From positions 124,001-188,000 of the forward strand of contig NZ_BMMK01000006.1 of the NCBI RefSeq assembly GCF_014645795.1: 64,000 nt of DNA, in the 5' to 3' direction. Origin of the DNA: Longimycelium tulufanense. GTDB lineage: Bacteria; Actinomycetota; Actinomycetes; Mycobacteriales; Pseudonocardiaceae. A program made the translations under genes and the position numbers. The notes under the pieces were generated by a model. That model was given only the letters and a program-made list of their open reading frames with translations, was not told the DNA's origin and searched no databases. Below, piece by piece: positions 48,565 through 56,660 of the stretch (its first letter is position 1; each line of letters starts with the position of its first letter).

Positions 48565-48945
48565 GTGGGCGGGCGGATGCAGATCGGTGAGGTGGCCGAG
48601 CGGACCGGCCTGTCGCTGCGCACCATCCGCTACTACGAGGAGGTCGGCCTGGTCACGCCCAGCGCGCGCAGCCAGGGTGGGTTCCGCCTCTACACCGAGC
48701 CCGACGTGGCGCGGCTGAACCTGATCAAGCGGATGAAGCCGCTCGGGTTCCAGCTCGAGGAGATGCGGGAGCTGCTGACGATCCTGGACGCGTTGTCCGG
48801 CGCCGAGCAGGAACCGGAGCGAAACAAGCACCTGCGCCGGCTGGCCGAGTTCTGGTCCTCGGCCCAGGAGCGGGTGCAGCAGTTGCGGTCCCAGCTGCGG
48901 ATCGCCGAGGACTTCGCGGCCACGCTGCGGTCGCATTTGCGCTGA
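48565..48945 (+). CDS. MerR-family transcriptional regulator
   Basis: 126 residues. N-terminal winged HTH: MQIGEVAERTGLSLRTIRYY, then EVGLVTPSARSQGGFRLYTE, followed by a coiled-coil dimerisation helix (about 75-120). No effector-binding cysteines are visible, so it is not a metal sensor of the classical type. GTG 48565 is chosen: AAAGGA lies at 48554-48559; ATG 48577 is the alternative. It probably autoregulates through site 1 and may control sulP and the ADP-ribosylglycohydrolase gene through sites 2 and 3. Confidence 0.85.
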   Translation: MGGRMQIGEVAERTGLSLRTIRYYEEVGLVTPSARSQGGFRLYTEPDVARLNLIKRMKPLGFQLEEMRELLTILDALSGAEQEPERNKHLRRLAEFWSSAQERVQQLRSQLRIAEDFAATLRSHLR

Positions 48946-48989
48946 CTGATCACCACGCCGGCCGCACAGGTACTAGCGCGGGAAGTGTC

Positions 48990-49066
48990 GTCGGCGGAGG
49001 GGAACCGAGCCCGCAGCGGGGGCCGAGCCCGCCGGCGGGCGTAGTCCTCGGGCAATGTCCGCCGAC
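48990..49066 (+). terminator. compound hairpin after merR
   Basis: GTCGGCGGA (48990-48998) can pair with TCCGCCGAC (49058-49066), enclosing the 14-base palindrome GCCCGCCGGCGGGC (49027-49040). Probable terminator of merR. Confidence 0.5.
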
Positions 49067-49189
49067 TGCTGGCGCCTCGACACGGTGTCCTCGACTGTTG
49101 CCGGATCATGCTGGCGCCACCTGGTCGCCTGGCCGACCCCGATGACGCGACGGAGAGCTTTCTCACGCCCGGCCCGTTCGGCGTGAACT

Positions 49190-49209
49190 CAACCCTCGCG
49201 TCAGGTTAG
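49190..49209 (+). promoter_or_regulatory. MerR-type operator-like site 2, upstream of sulP
   Basis: CAACCCTCGCGTCAGGTTAG matches site 1 at 16 of 20 positions. It lies about 455 bases before the sulP start, with a dispersed repeat and no convincing gene in between. Confidence 0.55.
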
Positions 49210-49421
49210 AGTTCACCCGGTTGCGTCGGAGTGGCCGCGGCCGTGACGACGATCCCGATCGGTTGCGAACACTGGAGTAGCACGGAAGTCCTTTGTGGAC
49301 TATCGGGATCGGTTCGAGTACAGACCCGTTGGCAGTGATCCGACACATGCGCGCCGCTGACCGCGGCGCCCGATGATCGCGGAGGAGGTTCGCAGGGCTC
49401 AGTACAACGCTCTGTTGGACT

Positions 49422-49488
49422 GTTCGGCTCCGGGCTTCGCTGCGCACCTTGCCACCGCGTAGCGATGCTCGCTTCGCCCGTCACCTCG
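49422..49488 (+). repeat. dispersed repeat, fourth copy
   Basis: TTCGGCTCCGGGCTTCGCTG, then GCGATGCTCGCTTCGCCCGT: same core as the 4-kb copies, with a short insertion (CACCGCGTAGCGATG instead of CGGCGCGATG) and the extended GTCACCTCGCGGTGTCG end. The 719-base gap between merR and sulP holds this repeat, operator site 2 and the merR terminator; no gene was recognised in it. Confidence 0.85.
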
Positions 49489-49664
49489 CGGTGTCGAAAC
49501 CTGTTTTCCGCACAATCCCACGCCCTGCCGCACCCAACACAAAACTTGCCGGCAACGGCGCCGGCCCATGACCCGCGCCCGATGCCGGGCGCGGGTGGAA
49601 CACGCCTTGCCCTGCCCGCCCCGCGCGAGCCCCCGTGGTCCCACGCGCCCGAACTGAGGTAACG

Positions 49665-51161
49665 ATGTCGTCCCGCACCGCCACCACGCGGCCGCCCGTG
49701 CCGTCCCGGATCCGGGCGAGCTGGTTTGCCAATCCCCGCGCCGATCTGCTGTCCGGCCTGGTCGTCGCGCTGGCGTTGATCCCGGAGGCGTTGTCCTTCT
49801 CGATCATCGCCGGTGTCGACCCCAAGGTCGGCCTCTACGCCTCGTTTAGCATCGCGATCATCATCGCCTTCGCCGGTGGCCGGCCCGGCATGATCTCCGC
49901 CGCCACCGGGGCGATGGCGTTGGTGATGGTGCCGCTGGTCCGGGACCACGGTGTCCAATACCTGTTCGCCGCCACCATCGTCACCGGTGTCTTCCAGATC
50001 CTGTTCGGGCTGGTCGGCGTGCACAAGCTCATGCGGTTCGTGCCCCGCACCGTGATGGTCGGCTTCGTCAACGCGCTGGCGATCCTGCTGTTCGTCGCAC
50101 AGATCCCGCACGTTCTCCGCGGCGGGTGGGCGACGGTCGGCATGGTCGCGCTGGGCCTGCTGATCATCTACCTGTTCCCGAAGCTCACCAAGCTCGTTCC
50201 CGCGCCGCTGGTGGCAATCGTGGTGATCACCGCACTGACGGTCGCCCTGCACGTCACTGTGCCGACCGTGGGCGGCATGGGTGAGCTGCCGAACGCACTG
50301 CCGGTGCTGGGCATCCCGGCGATACCCTTCACGCTCGAGACGCTGCAGATCGTCGCCCCCTACGCACTCACGCTCGCCCTGGTCGGCCTGCTGGAGTCGT
50401 TGATGACCGCTCAACTCATCGACGACCTCACCGACACCCCCTCCCGCAAGGGGATGGAGGTCCGCGGTCAGGGCATCGCCAACATCGCCACCGGCTTTCT
50501 CGGCGGGATGGCGGGCTGCGCGATGATCGGGCAGTCGATGATCAACATCAAGTCGGGTGGGCGGACGCGGCTCTCCACCCTGTCGGCCGGTGTGTTCCTG
50601 CTGATCCTGGTCCTGGTGCTCGGCCCGGTCGTCTCGGTGATCCCGATGGCCGCACTGGCCGCGGTCATGATCTTCGTCGCGATCAGCACCTTCGACTGGT
50701 CCAGCATCAAGCCCGCCACACTGCGCCGCACCCCCAGGAGCGAGACCGCGGTCGTACTGGTGACCGTCGCGATCGTGGTCGCCACGGACAACCTCGCCCT
50801 CGGCGTCATCGCCGGCGTGCTGCTGGCAGCGATCTTCTTCGCCCGCCGGGTCGCGCACCTCGCCGACGTGTCCAGCGTGCTCGATCCGGACGGCCGCATC
50901 CGCATCTACGCCGTCACCGGTGAGCTGTTCTTCGCTTCCAGCAACGAGCTCATGCACTGCTTCAACTACGGCGACGACGTCGACAAGGTGGTCATCGACC
51001 TCTCCGACGCCCACGTCTGGGACAGCTCGGCCGTGGCGACCCTCGACGCGGTAACGGCCAAGTTCGCCTCCCGCGGGATCGAGGCCGAGATCGTCGGGTT
51101 GAACCCGCACAGCGAGCAGCTGCACGCCAAGCTGTCCGGACAGCTCACCAGCACCCACTGA
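49665..51161 (+). CDS. SulP-family inorganic anion transporter with STAS domain
   Basis: 498 residues. SLC26/SulP transporter of bicarbonate, sulfate or similar anions. Ten or more membrane helices (about 30-385), including [20 protein letters not shown] and [12 protein letters not shown], and a C-terminal STAS domain (about 400-495) with [23 protein letters not shown] 49665 has GAGGT nine to five bases upstream. It follows merR; MerR-SulP neighbours recur in Actinobacteria. Anion specificity cannot be read from sequence alone. Confidence 0.92.
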   Translation: MSSRTATTRPPVPSRIRASWFANPRADLLSGLVVALALIPEALSFSIIAGVDPKVGLYASFSIAIIIAFAGGRPGMISAATGAMALVMVPLVRDHGVQYLFAATIVTGVFQILFGLVGVHKLMRFVPRTVMVGFVNALAILLFVAQIPHVLRGGWATVGMVALGLLIIYLFPKLTKLVPAPLVAIVVITALTVALHVTVPTVGGMGELPNALPVLGIPAIPFTLETLQIVAPYALTLALVGLLESLMTAQLIDDLTDTPSRKGMEVRGQGIANIATGFLGGMAGCAMIGQSMINIKSGGRTRLSTLSAGVFLLILVLVLGPVVSVIPMAALAAVMIFVAISTFDWSSIKPATLRRTPRSETAVVLVTVAIVVATDNLALGVIAGVLLAAIFFARRVAHLADVSSVLDPDGRIRIYAVTGELFFASSNELMHCFNYGDDVDKVVIDLSDAHVWDSSAVATLDAVTAKFASRGIEAEIVGLNPHSEQLHAKLSGQLTSTH

Positions 51162-51170
51162 ACGAGCACT

Positions 51171-51206
51171 GGGGTGGGGCGCCGGAGCAGGGCGGTGGCC
51201 CACCCC
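51171..51206 (+). terminator. terminator-like hairpin after sulP
   Basis: GGGGTGGG (51171-51178) pairs with CCCACCCC (51199-51206), ten bases after the sulP stop. Confidence 0.6.
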
Positions 51207-51228
51207 GGCCGTTCCGGTAGGCCAAAAA

Positions 51229-51248
51229 CAACAGTTACGTCAGATTAG
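51229..51248 (+). promoter_or_regulatory. MerR-type operator-like site 3 at the ADP-ribosylglycohydrolase start
   Basis: CAACAGTTACGTCAGATTAG matches site 1 at 15 of 20 positions, and sites 1 and 3 share TTACGTCAG. The -10-like TAGGTT at 51246-51251 would place transcription start near 51258-51259, on top of the GTG start codon (leaderless mRNA). Confidence 0.6.
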
Positions 51249-51258
51249 GTTGTGGGGT

Positions 51259-52194
51259 GTGGCTGTCACCCGCAACGACAAGTGCCGTGGGCTTCTGCTG
51301 GGAGCAGGACTCGGCGACGCCCTGGGCGCCCCCTTCGAGGGCCGATCCCGTGTCGGTTCCGCGACCCTCACCGCCGAGGAGGAGGCGCCCAGCAACCTCG
51401 TCCACACCGACGACACCGCACTCACCCTGGCGCTCGCCGAGCATCTGGCCGCCCGCCGGGCGGCGAACCCGCTCGACGACGCGATCGATGAGGACACCCT
51501 CGCCCAGCGGTTCGCCGAGGCATGGCGGCGGGAGCCGTGGCGCGGGTTCGGCGGCGGCATCATCGAGGTCTTCGGCCTCATCCACGAGGGCGTGCCGTGG
51601 CACAGGGCGAGCCGCGCCATCTTCGGCGGCGAGGGTTCGTTCGGGAACGGGGCCGCCATGCGGGTCGCACCGGTCGCCCTGGTCGGCAGGAGCCTCCAGC
51701 ACACCGTCGAACTCGGCTATCGCAGCGCGGTGGTCAGCCACGCGCACCCCGACGCCCAGCACGGCGCCGCGCTCCAGGCCGCGGCCGCGTTTCTCGCGCT
51801 GTGCAGCGATCCGGCGACTCCGCTGGACAGCACACTGTTCCTCCAGGGTCTCGGCCAGGTCGTCCATGCGCCCGCATGGCAGGACAAGCTCGATCGCATC
51901 GCTGAGCTGCTGACCCGTCGCTCCACTCCGCAACACGCGGGAGCCATACTGGGCAACGGCGTCGCGGCGCTGGAATCGGTACCCACCGCCGTTCTGGCGT
52001 TTCTCCGCAACCCCGATGACTCCGCCGAGACGATCCGCTACGCCATCCACATCGGCGGAGACACCGACACGATCGCCAGCATGGCCGGGGCGCTCGCCGG
52101 TGCACGCAATGGCGCGAAAGCCTTGCCCACACGGTGGATTCGTCGTTTGGAGCCCACCGCGCGCCTCGTCGAGCTCGCCGATCGGCTCAGCTGA
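51259..52194 (+). CDS. ADP-ribosylglycohydrolase-family protein
   Basis: 311 residues, all-helical DraG/ARH fold with metal-site motifs GLLLGAGLGDALGAPFEG, VHTDDTALTLALAEHL (TDDT), SHAHPDAQHGAALQAAAAF and HIGGDTDTIASMAGALAGA (GGDTDT). Members remove ADP-ribose from proteins or small molecules, or hydrolyse related compounds. GTG 51259 is chosen because it coincides with the predicted transcription start of the MerR-like promoter; TTG 51250 is in frame but would lie inside the -10 region. Convergent with the MFS gene. Confidence 0.88.
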   Translation: MAVTRNDKCRGLLLGAGLGDALGAPFEGRSRVGSATLTAEEEAPSNLVHTDDTALTLALAEHLAARRAANPLDDAIDEDTLAQRFAEAWRREPWRGFGGGIIEVFGLIHEGVPWHRASRAIFGGEGSFGNGAAMRVAPVALVGRSLQHTVELGYRSAVVSHAHPDAQHGAALQAAAAFLALCSDPATPLDSTLFLQGLGQVVHAPAWQDKLDRIAELLTRRSTPQHAGAILGNGVAALESVPTAVLAFLRNPDDSAETIRYAIHIGGDTDTIASMAGALAGARNGAKALPTRWIRRLEPTARLVELADRLS

Positions 52195-52256
52195 GTACCA
52201 CGGCCGGGCAATTGGCCGGTTGCGAGCCGAGGCGTCATCAGTTCCCAGGTCGTGCA

Positions 52257-53837
52257 CTACCGCCCGTCCGGCGCCAGGAGACCCCCGACGGGCGGTAGCT
52301 CGCGCCGACCCCGGATTCGGCGCGCGTTTTCCCGCCCACCGAGCAGGAAGTGCGTTGCGGTCGCGGCGATCAGCAGGACCACACCGGAGACCAACCCGGT
52401 CACCTGCATCCCTTCCACGAACGCGTTGCGGGCGGCGGAAAGCACCGCTTCGCCCATCTCGCCACCAATCTGGTGTGCGACGCGGGCCGCGTTGGCCAGC
52501 GAGTCGCTCACCGCTCCCACGGCGTCCTGCGGCGTGCCCGGCGGGAGCTCGAGCGAGGAGCGATAGGTACCGGCCAACACCGAACCCAGGACCGCGATCC
52601 CCAGCGCGGCCCCAAGCTCGTATGCCGTCTCCGACACCGCCGATGCCGCACCGGCCTTCTCCTTCGGGACGGCGGACAGCACCAGGTTCGCGGTCAGGGT
52701 CATCGCGAGCCCGGCACCCGCCCCGATCACCAGCAGGATCAACGCAATCCACGGGTAGGGGGTGTCGATCCGCAGGCCGACGATCGCCGCCAGTGCCACG
52801 CCGGACCACGCGGTTCCTCCGACGACCACCGCGCGCACGCTGGTTCGTGCCGCGGCAGCCCCAGCGAGGACACCCGCGATCATCGCGACGATCGACAACG
52901 GCAGTTCGCGAAGCCCAGCGCCCAGCGGCCCACTCCCTTGCACGATCTGGAAGAACTGGGACATGAAGAACGCAATCCCGGCCAGACCGGCGATCGACAG
53001 CCCGTTTGCGAGGACCGCGCCGCTGAAGCGCGGGTTGGCGAACAGCCTGACGTCGATCATCGGCCGCGCCAGCCGAAGCTGCCGGCTGGCGAACCCCATC
53101 AGGCAGGCGATTCCCGCCATCACGGCGAGCAGGACGCCGATGCTCAGCCCGCCGTGCGCGGTCTCCTTGATGGCGTAGACGACAGCGACCATGCCGACCA
53201 TCGACAGCCCGACGCTCGGCATGTCCCAGCGTCCCGGGTTCGGGTCCTTCGACTCGGGCAGCACGAACGCGCCGACGAGCACGACGACCGCCATCACGGG
53301 CACGTTGATGAGAAAGACCGACCCCCACCAGAACCGCTCGAGCAGCGCGCCGCCCACCAACGGGCCGAGCGCGGCACCGCCGGTGGCCATCGCTCCCCAC
53401 AACCCGACGGCGACCACTCGCTCGCGGTCATCCGGGAAGATGTTGCGGATCAACGACAACGTCGACGGCATGAGCGTCGCGCCCGCGACACCCAGCAGTG
53501 CCCGGGCCGCGATGAGCAGCGCGGGCATGGGCGCGTAGGCGGCGAGCAACGAGGCGAGCCCGAAACCGGTCGATCCGACCAGCAGCAACCGCTTCCGGCC
53601 GATCCGGTCGCCCACGGTGCCCATCGTGACGAGCAGGCCGGCCAGGACGAACGAGTAGATGTCGCCGATCCACAGCAGCTCGGTGTTGCTGGGGCCGAGT
53701 TCCTCGGTCAGGTGTGGCACCGCCAAGCCGAGCACGGTGGCGTCGACCGCGATCACGAGCGTGGCAAGTCCCAGGGCGGCCAGCGCCACCCAGCGTCCCG
53801 CACCGACCCGCGTCGGCGCCCGACTCGCGGTGATCAT
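52257..53837 (-). CDS. MFS drug-efflux transporter, 14-TM DHA2/EmrB type
   Basis: 526 residues. Fourteen predicted helices; signatures VIAVDATVLGLAVPHL, TMGTVGDRIGRKRLLLVG (MFS loop 2-3) and RALLGVAGATLMPSTLSL (antiporter motif C-like). It resembles mycobacterial LfrA/QacA-type proton antiporters of cationic drugs. ATG 53837 has GGGGGAAGG upstream and overlaps the TetR stop by four bases, so the pair is co-transcribed. Probably repressed by that TetR through the palindromes upstream of it. Confidence 0.9.
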   Translation of the reverse strand: MITASRAPTRVGAGRWVALAALGLATLVIAVDATVLGLAVPHLTEELGPSNTELLWIGDIYSFVLAGLLVTMGTVGDRIGRKRLLLVGSTGFGLASLLAAYAPMPALLIAARALLGVAGATLMPSTLSLIRNIFPDDRERVVAVGLWGAMATGGAALGPLVGGALLERFWWGSVFLINVPVMAVVVLVGAFVLPESKDPNPGRWDMPSVGLSMVGMVAVVYAIKETAHGGLSIGVLLAVMAGIACLMGFASRQLRLARPMIDVRLFANPRFSGAVLANGLSIAGLAGIAFFMSQFFQIVQGSGPLGAGLRELPLSIVAMIAGVLAGAAAARTSVRAVVVGGTAWSGVALAAIVGLRIDTPYPWIALILLVIGAGAGLAMTLTANLVLSAVPKEKAGAASAVSETAYELGAALGIAVLGSVLAGTYRSSLELPPGTPQDAVGAVSDSLANAARVAHQIGGEMGEAVLSAARNAFVEGMQVTGLVSGVVLLIAATATHFLLGGRENARRIRGRRELPPVGGLLAPDGR

Positions 53838-54382
53838 CCTTCCCCCCGTACTGCTCCGGTCAACAACAGCTCGGCCACCGCCCGCCGGGTCTCCCGGTCG
53901 GCCAGGCGACCGTCCAGCGCCGCCCACCCGGCGCCGATGAGCAACGCGCCGAGCGCGTCGGCCAGCCACTCCGCGGACATGTCCACCCGGAACCGACCGC
54001 GCTCCTGGCCGCGGCGGAACAACGCGACGAGCCGCTCACCCCAGTCCACCCAGCCCTCGTCCTGCTCGAAGACCTCCCACAGCTGGCTTTCCGAGCTCAA
54101 CATCGCGTACAGGTCCGCGATCGGCAGCAGCTCCTCGACAACGCGGCGCACCGCGTCCGCCGGGTCACCCTCCTCGGGACGGGCCCGGTCCAGCGCGGCG
54201 AGCGCCTCCCGCAGCGCCATCCGGCACAGCTCCTCCACCAGCCGCTCCCGGCTCGGGATGATCCGGTGCAGGGTGGCGCGGCTGATGCCGGCGGCCGCCG
54301 CCACCTCGGCCATCGACGCGTTGGGGCGTCGGGGCAGCAGGTGCGCGGCGGCACGGAGGATCTCTTCCTTGCTGGCGGACAT
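53834..54382 (-). CDS. TetR-family repressor of the MFS pump
   Basis: 182 residues. N-terminal HTH (about 20-45): SMAEVAAAAGISRATLHRII; the C-terminal ligand domain follows with WVDWGERLVALFRRGQERG. It is similar in setting to LfrR, which represses LfrA. The start codon lies 20 bases from a compound palindrome (54402-54427), and the first codons overlap a fourth half-site-like GAGAC. Likely autorepressor and regulator of the MFS gene. Confidence 0.9.
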   Translation of the reverse strand: MSASKEEILRAAAHLLPRRPNASMAEVAAAAGISRATLHRIIPSRERLVEELCRMALREALAALDRARPEEGDPADAVRRVVEELLPIADLYAMLSSESQLWEVFEQDEGWVDWGERLVALFRRGQERGRFRVDMSAEWLADALGALLIGAGWAALDGRLADRETRRAVAELLLTGAVRGEG

Positions 54383-54401
54383 GAGACAACGCTAACACGA
54401 T

Positions 54402-54427
54402 TGAGACACATATGTCTCATATGAGAC
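54402..54427. promoter_or_regulatory. TetR operator: overlapping palindromes upstream of tetR
   Basis: Two overlapping dyads: TGAGAC-N6-GTCTCA (54402-54419) and the perfect GTCTCATATGAGAC (54414-54427), so GAGAC/GTCTC half-sites alternate three times. A further GAGAC (54382-54386) abuts the tetR start codon. Confidence 0.75.
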
Positions 54428-54474
54428 AGCAGTGATGCTCACCACGGGCGAATTCGGCATTGACGAGACAGGTC

Positions 54475-54500
54475 GTGACGCTGTTACACAACAGCGTCAC
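54475..54500. promoter_or_regulatory. perfect inverted repeat upstream of a broken small gene
   Basis: GTGACGCTGTT (54475-54485) and AACAGCGTCAC (54490-54500), 11-bp perfect arms, four-base gap. It looks like a regulator operator; as a hairpin its loop is very short. It lies 72 bases before the small pseudogene start. Confidence 0.6.
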
Positions 54501-54572
54501 TGGACCGCCGTAGGCCGAGCGGGTAGGAATCGCCACTCGTCATCCCCACCACGAACCGCCCGGAGGGCCGCC

Positions 54573-54712
54573 ATGCACACCCTGATCCTGAGCGACGCGA
54601 GCCGTTACGTGGCCGGCGTGGTGCTGCTTTCGATCGTCACGATCGAGTTCGGTGGCTGGTTCATGACCCGCATCGTCCGCGGCCAGTGCCGATGACCGAC
54701 TTCCAGAAGGCG
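54573..54712 (+). pseudogene. frameshifted and truncated small membrane-protein gene
   Basis: From ATG 54573 (GGAGGGC at 54562-54568): MHTLILSDASRYVAGVVLLS, then IVTIEFGGWFMTRIVRGQ, followed by a premature TGA (54693-54695). In the next frame the line continues PMTDFQKA (54689-54712). Intact actinobacterial proteins of this type that I recall read ...RIVRG.VPMTDFQKxFxRAGHAHAGVL. The sequence CAGTGCCGATG would be restored by one added G. After QKA the homology stops entirely, so the 3' two-thirds is also gone. The remaining ORF could still make a 40-residue one-helix peptide. Confidence 0.65.
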
Positions 54713-54752
54713 GAGAGAGCTCCGGAAGGCCCCCGCGCCAAAAGGATGGCTC

Positions 54753-56018
54753 TCAGGCGAGGGGTTCCAGCACCTCGCTGCCGCCCAGGAAGGGACGCAA
54801 CGCCTCGGGCACCCGCACCGACCCGTCGGCCAGCTGGTGGTTCTCCAGGATCGCCACGATCCACCGCGTGGTCGCCAGCGTCCCGTTGAGCGTGGCCGCG
54901 ATCTGCGGCCGGCCGTTGGGGTCCCGGTACCGCACGGACAACCGCCGCGCCTGGAAGGTCGTGCAGTTCGAGGTCGAGGTGACCTCGCGGTAGGTCTGCT
55001 GCGACGGCAACCACGCCTCGCAGTCGTACTTCCGGGCCGCGCTCGCCCCGAGGTCGCCCGCGGCCACGTCGATCACGCGGTAGGGCAGCTCGACCTTGGC
55101 GAGCATCTCCTCCTCCCAGGCCAGCAGGCGCAGGTGCTCGTCGTGCGCCTCCTCCGGCCGGCAGTAGGAGAACATCTCGACCTTGTTGAACTGGTGGACG
55201 CGGATGATGCCGCGCACGTCCTTGCCGTACGAGCCGGCCTCGCGGCGGAAACAGGACGACCAGCCGGCGTACCGGCGGGGGCCGGCGGACAGGTCGATGA
55301 TCTCGCCGGCGTGGTAGCCGGCAAGCGGCACCTCGGAGGTACCGACCAGGTACAGGTCGTCGTCCCGCAGCCGGTAGACCTCGCCGGCGTGGGCACCAAG
55401 GAACCCGGTGCCCTCCATGACCTCCGGCCGCACCAGCACCGGTGGCACCATCATCACGAAGCCGGCGGCGACCGCCTGCTGCATCGCCAGGTTCAACAGC
55501 GCCAGCTCGAGCTGGGCGCCGATCCCGGTGAGGAAGTAGAAGCGCGCGCCGGACACCTTGGCCCCGCGCTCCACGTCGATCGCGCCGATGCGCTCACCCA
55601 GCTCCAGGTGGTCGCGCGCGGTGAAGTCGAACCCGGGCGGCGTCCCGACGTGCTTGAGCACGACGTAGTCGTCCTCGCCGCCGGCCGGGGCGCCCCCCTC
55701 GACGACGTTGGACACCTGCCGGTGTGCCACGACGAACGCGCTCTCCGCCTCGCCCTGCTCGGCCTCGGCGGCCCTGACCTCGGCGGCCAGCTCCTTGGCC
55801 TTGGCCAGCAACGCCGCGCGCTCATCACCCTGTGCCCTGCCCACCTGCCTGCCGAGCTGCTTCTGCTCGGCGCGCAAGGAGTCGGCCCGGGACGCGGCGG
55901 AGCGGCGCCGCTCGTCGGCGGCGAGCAGCGCGTCCACCAGCGCGGGGTCCTCGCCCCTCGCCCGCTGGGAGGCGCGCACGGCGTCCGGGTCCTCGCGGAG
56001 CGTCTTGAGGTCAATCAC
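54753..56018 (-). CDS. serS: seryl-tRNA synthetase
   Basis: 421 residues, class II synthetase charging tRNA-Ser (and tRNA-Sec where present). N-terminal antiparallel coiled coil (about 30-105, [20 protein letters not shown] onward), then the catalytic domain: motif 1 region, motif 2 with [18 protein letters not shown] and [14 protein letters not shown], and motif 3 [21 protein letters not shown] 56018 is the family start ([12 protein letters not shown]). Housekeeping gene; no T-box is visible upstream. Confidence 0.96.
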   Translation of the reverse strand: MIDLKTLREDPDAVRASQRARGEDPALVDALLAADERRRSAASRADSLRAEQKQLGRQVGRAQGDERAALLAKAKELAAEVRAAEAEQGEAESAFVVAHRQVSNVVEGGAPAGGEDDYVVLKHVGTPPGFDFTARDHLELGERIGAIDVERGAKVSGARFYFLTGIGAQLELALLNLAMQQAVAAGFVMMVPPVLVRPEVMEGTGFLGAHAGEVYRLRDDDLYLVGTSEVPLAGYHAGEIIDLSAGPRRYAGWSSCFRREAGSYGKDVRGIIRVHQFNKVEMFSYCRPEEAHDEHLRLLAWEEEMLAKVELPYRVIDVAAGDLGASAARKYDCEAWLPSQQTYREVTSTSNCTTFQARRLSVRYRDPNGRPQIAATLNGTLATTRWIVAILENHQLADGSVRVPEALRPFLGGSEVLEPLA

Positions 56019-56088
56019 GGCAGGTCAGCCTAGTCGCCGCCAACAAGGTCGTTCCCGGCGGCCAGCAGCGGTGGACGCTTCGGCCACG

Positions 56089-56562
56089 TCAGGAGATCGC
56101 GACCGCGACGACCAGGCCGAGCGCGACGTGCGCGGCCGCGACCACGAGGCTCGCCGGGGCGTAGTGCTCGGCCCGGATGACCGCCCGGACCTCGATCCGG
56201 GTCACCCACTCCAGCAACCGCACCGCCAGCACCTGCACGATCACGCCGACCAGACCGAAGATCAACGCCGAGAGCAGGCCCTCGAAAAGCCGTCCCCCGG
56301 CGTTGAAGATGGCCACGACGACGATGAACGCCATGCTGACCAGGCCGGCCGAGGTCACCACGACGGCGTTGGGGCGCCCCTCCCGGACGAGCTGGCCGAG
56401 CCGCCCGGGGGTGGTCAGGTCGATCGCGTAGAAGCCGACCAACATCAGGAACAGGCCCACCAGGGCGTACAGCACGATGGCTCCGACGCCACGCCCGATG
56501 AACCCGGCGAAGCCCTCCTGCAACGCCAGGCCGTGCTGCGCGGCGTGCGAGTACATCGTCAC
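56089..56562 (-). CDS. DUF350 membrane protein (YjfL-like)
   Basis: 157 residues, four transmembrane helices with the DUF350 pattern FIGRGVGAIVLYALVGLFLM, FYAIDLTTPGRLGQLV (conserved acidic residue and Gly after helix 1) and IFGLVGVIVQVLAVRLLEW. GTG 56562 has GAGGAGG upstream. It lies downstream of a glutathionylspermidine-synthase-like gene and a YgiB-like gene on the same strand, the same trio as yjfL, yjfC and yjfM in E. coli. Role unknown; membrane partner of that system. Confidence 0.85.
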   Translation of the reverse strand: MTMYSHAAQHGLALQEGFAGFIGRGVGAIVLYALVGLFLMLVGFYAIDLTTPGRLGQLVREGRPNAVVVTSAGLVSMAFIVVVAIFNAGGRLFEGLLSALIFGLVGVIVQVLAVRLLEWVTRIEVRAVIRAEHYAPASLVVAAAHVALGLVVAVAIS

Positions 56563-56660
56563 TTGGTGCCTCCTCGATCCTCGGACGGCTGGGCGTTGTC
56601 GGTCGCGAAAGCCCGCGGGCCGCTGTCCGTTCTGGTCGGTTTGCCGATCTCGCCGGGACC

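Noticed and set aside
49220-49330. Possible 31-codon ORF from GTG (VTTIPIGCEHWSSTEV...) between operator site 2 and sulP
   Set aside because: Short, ends quickly, no ribosome site; could be a remnant but cannot be supported.
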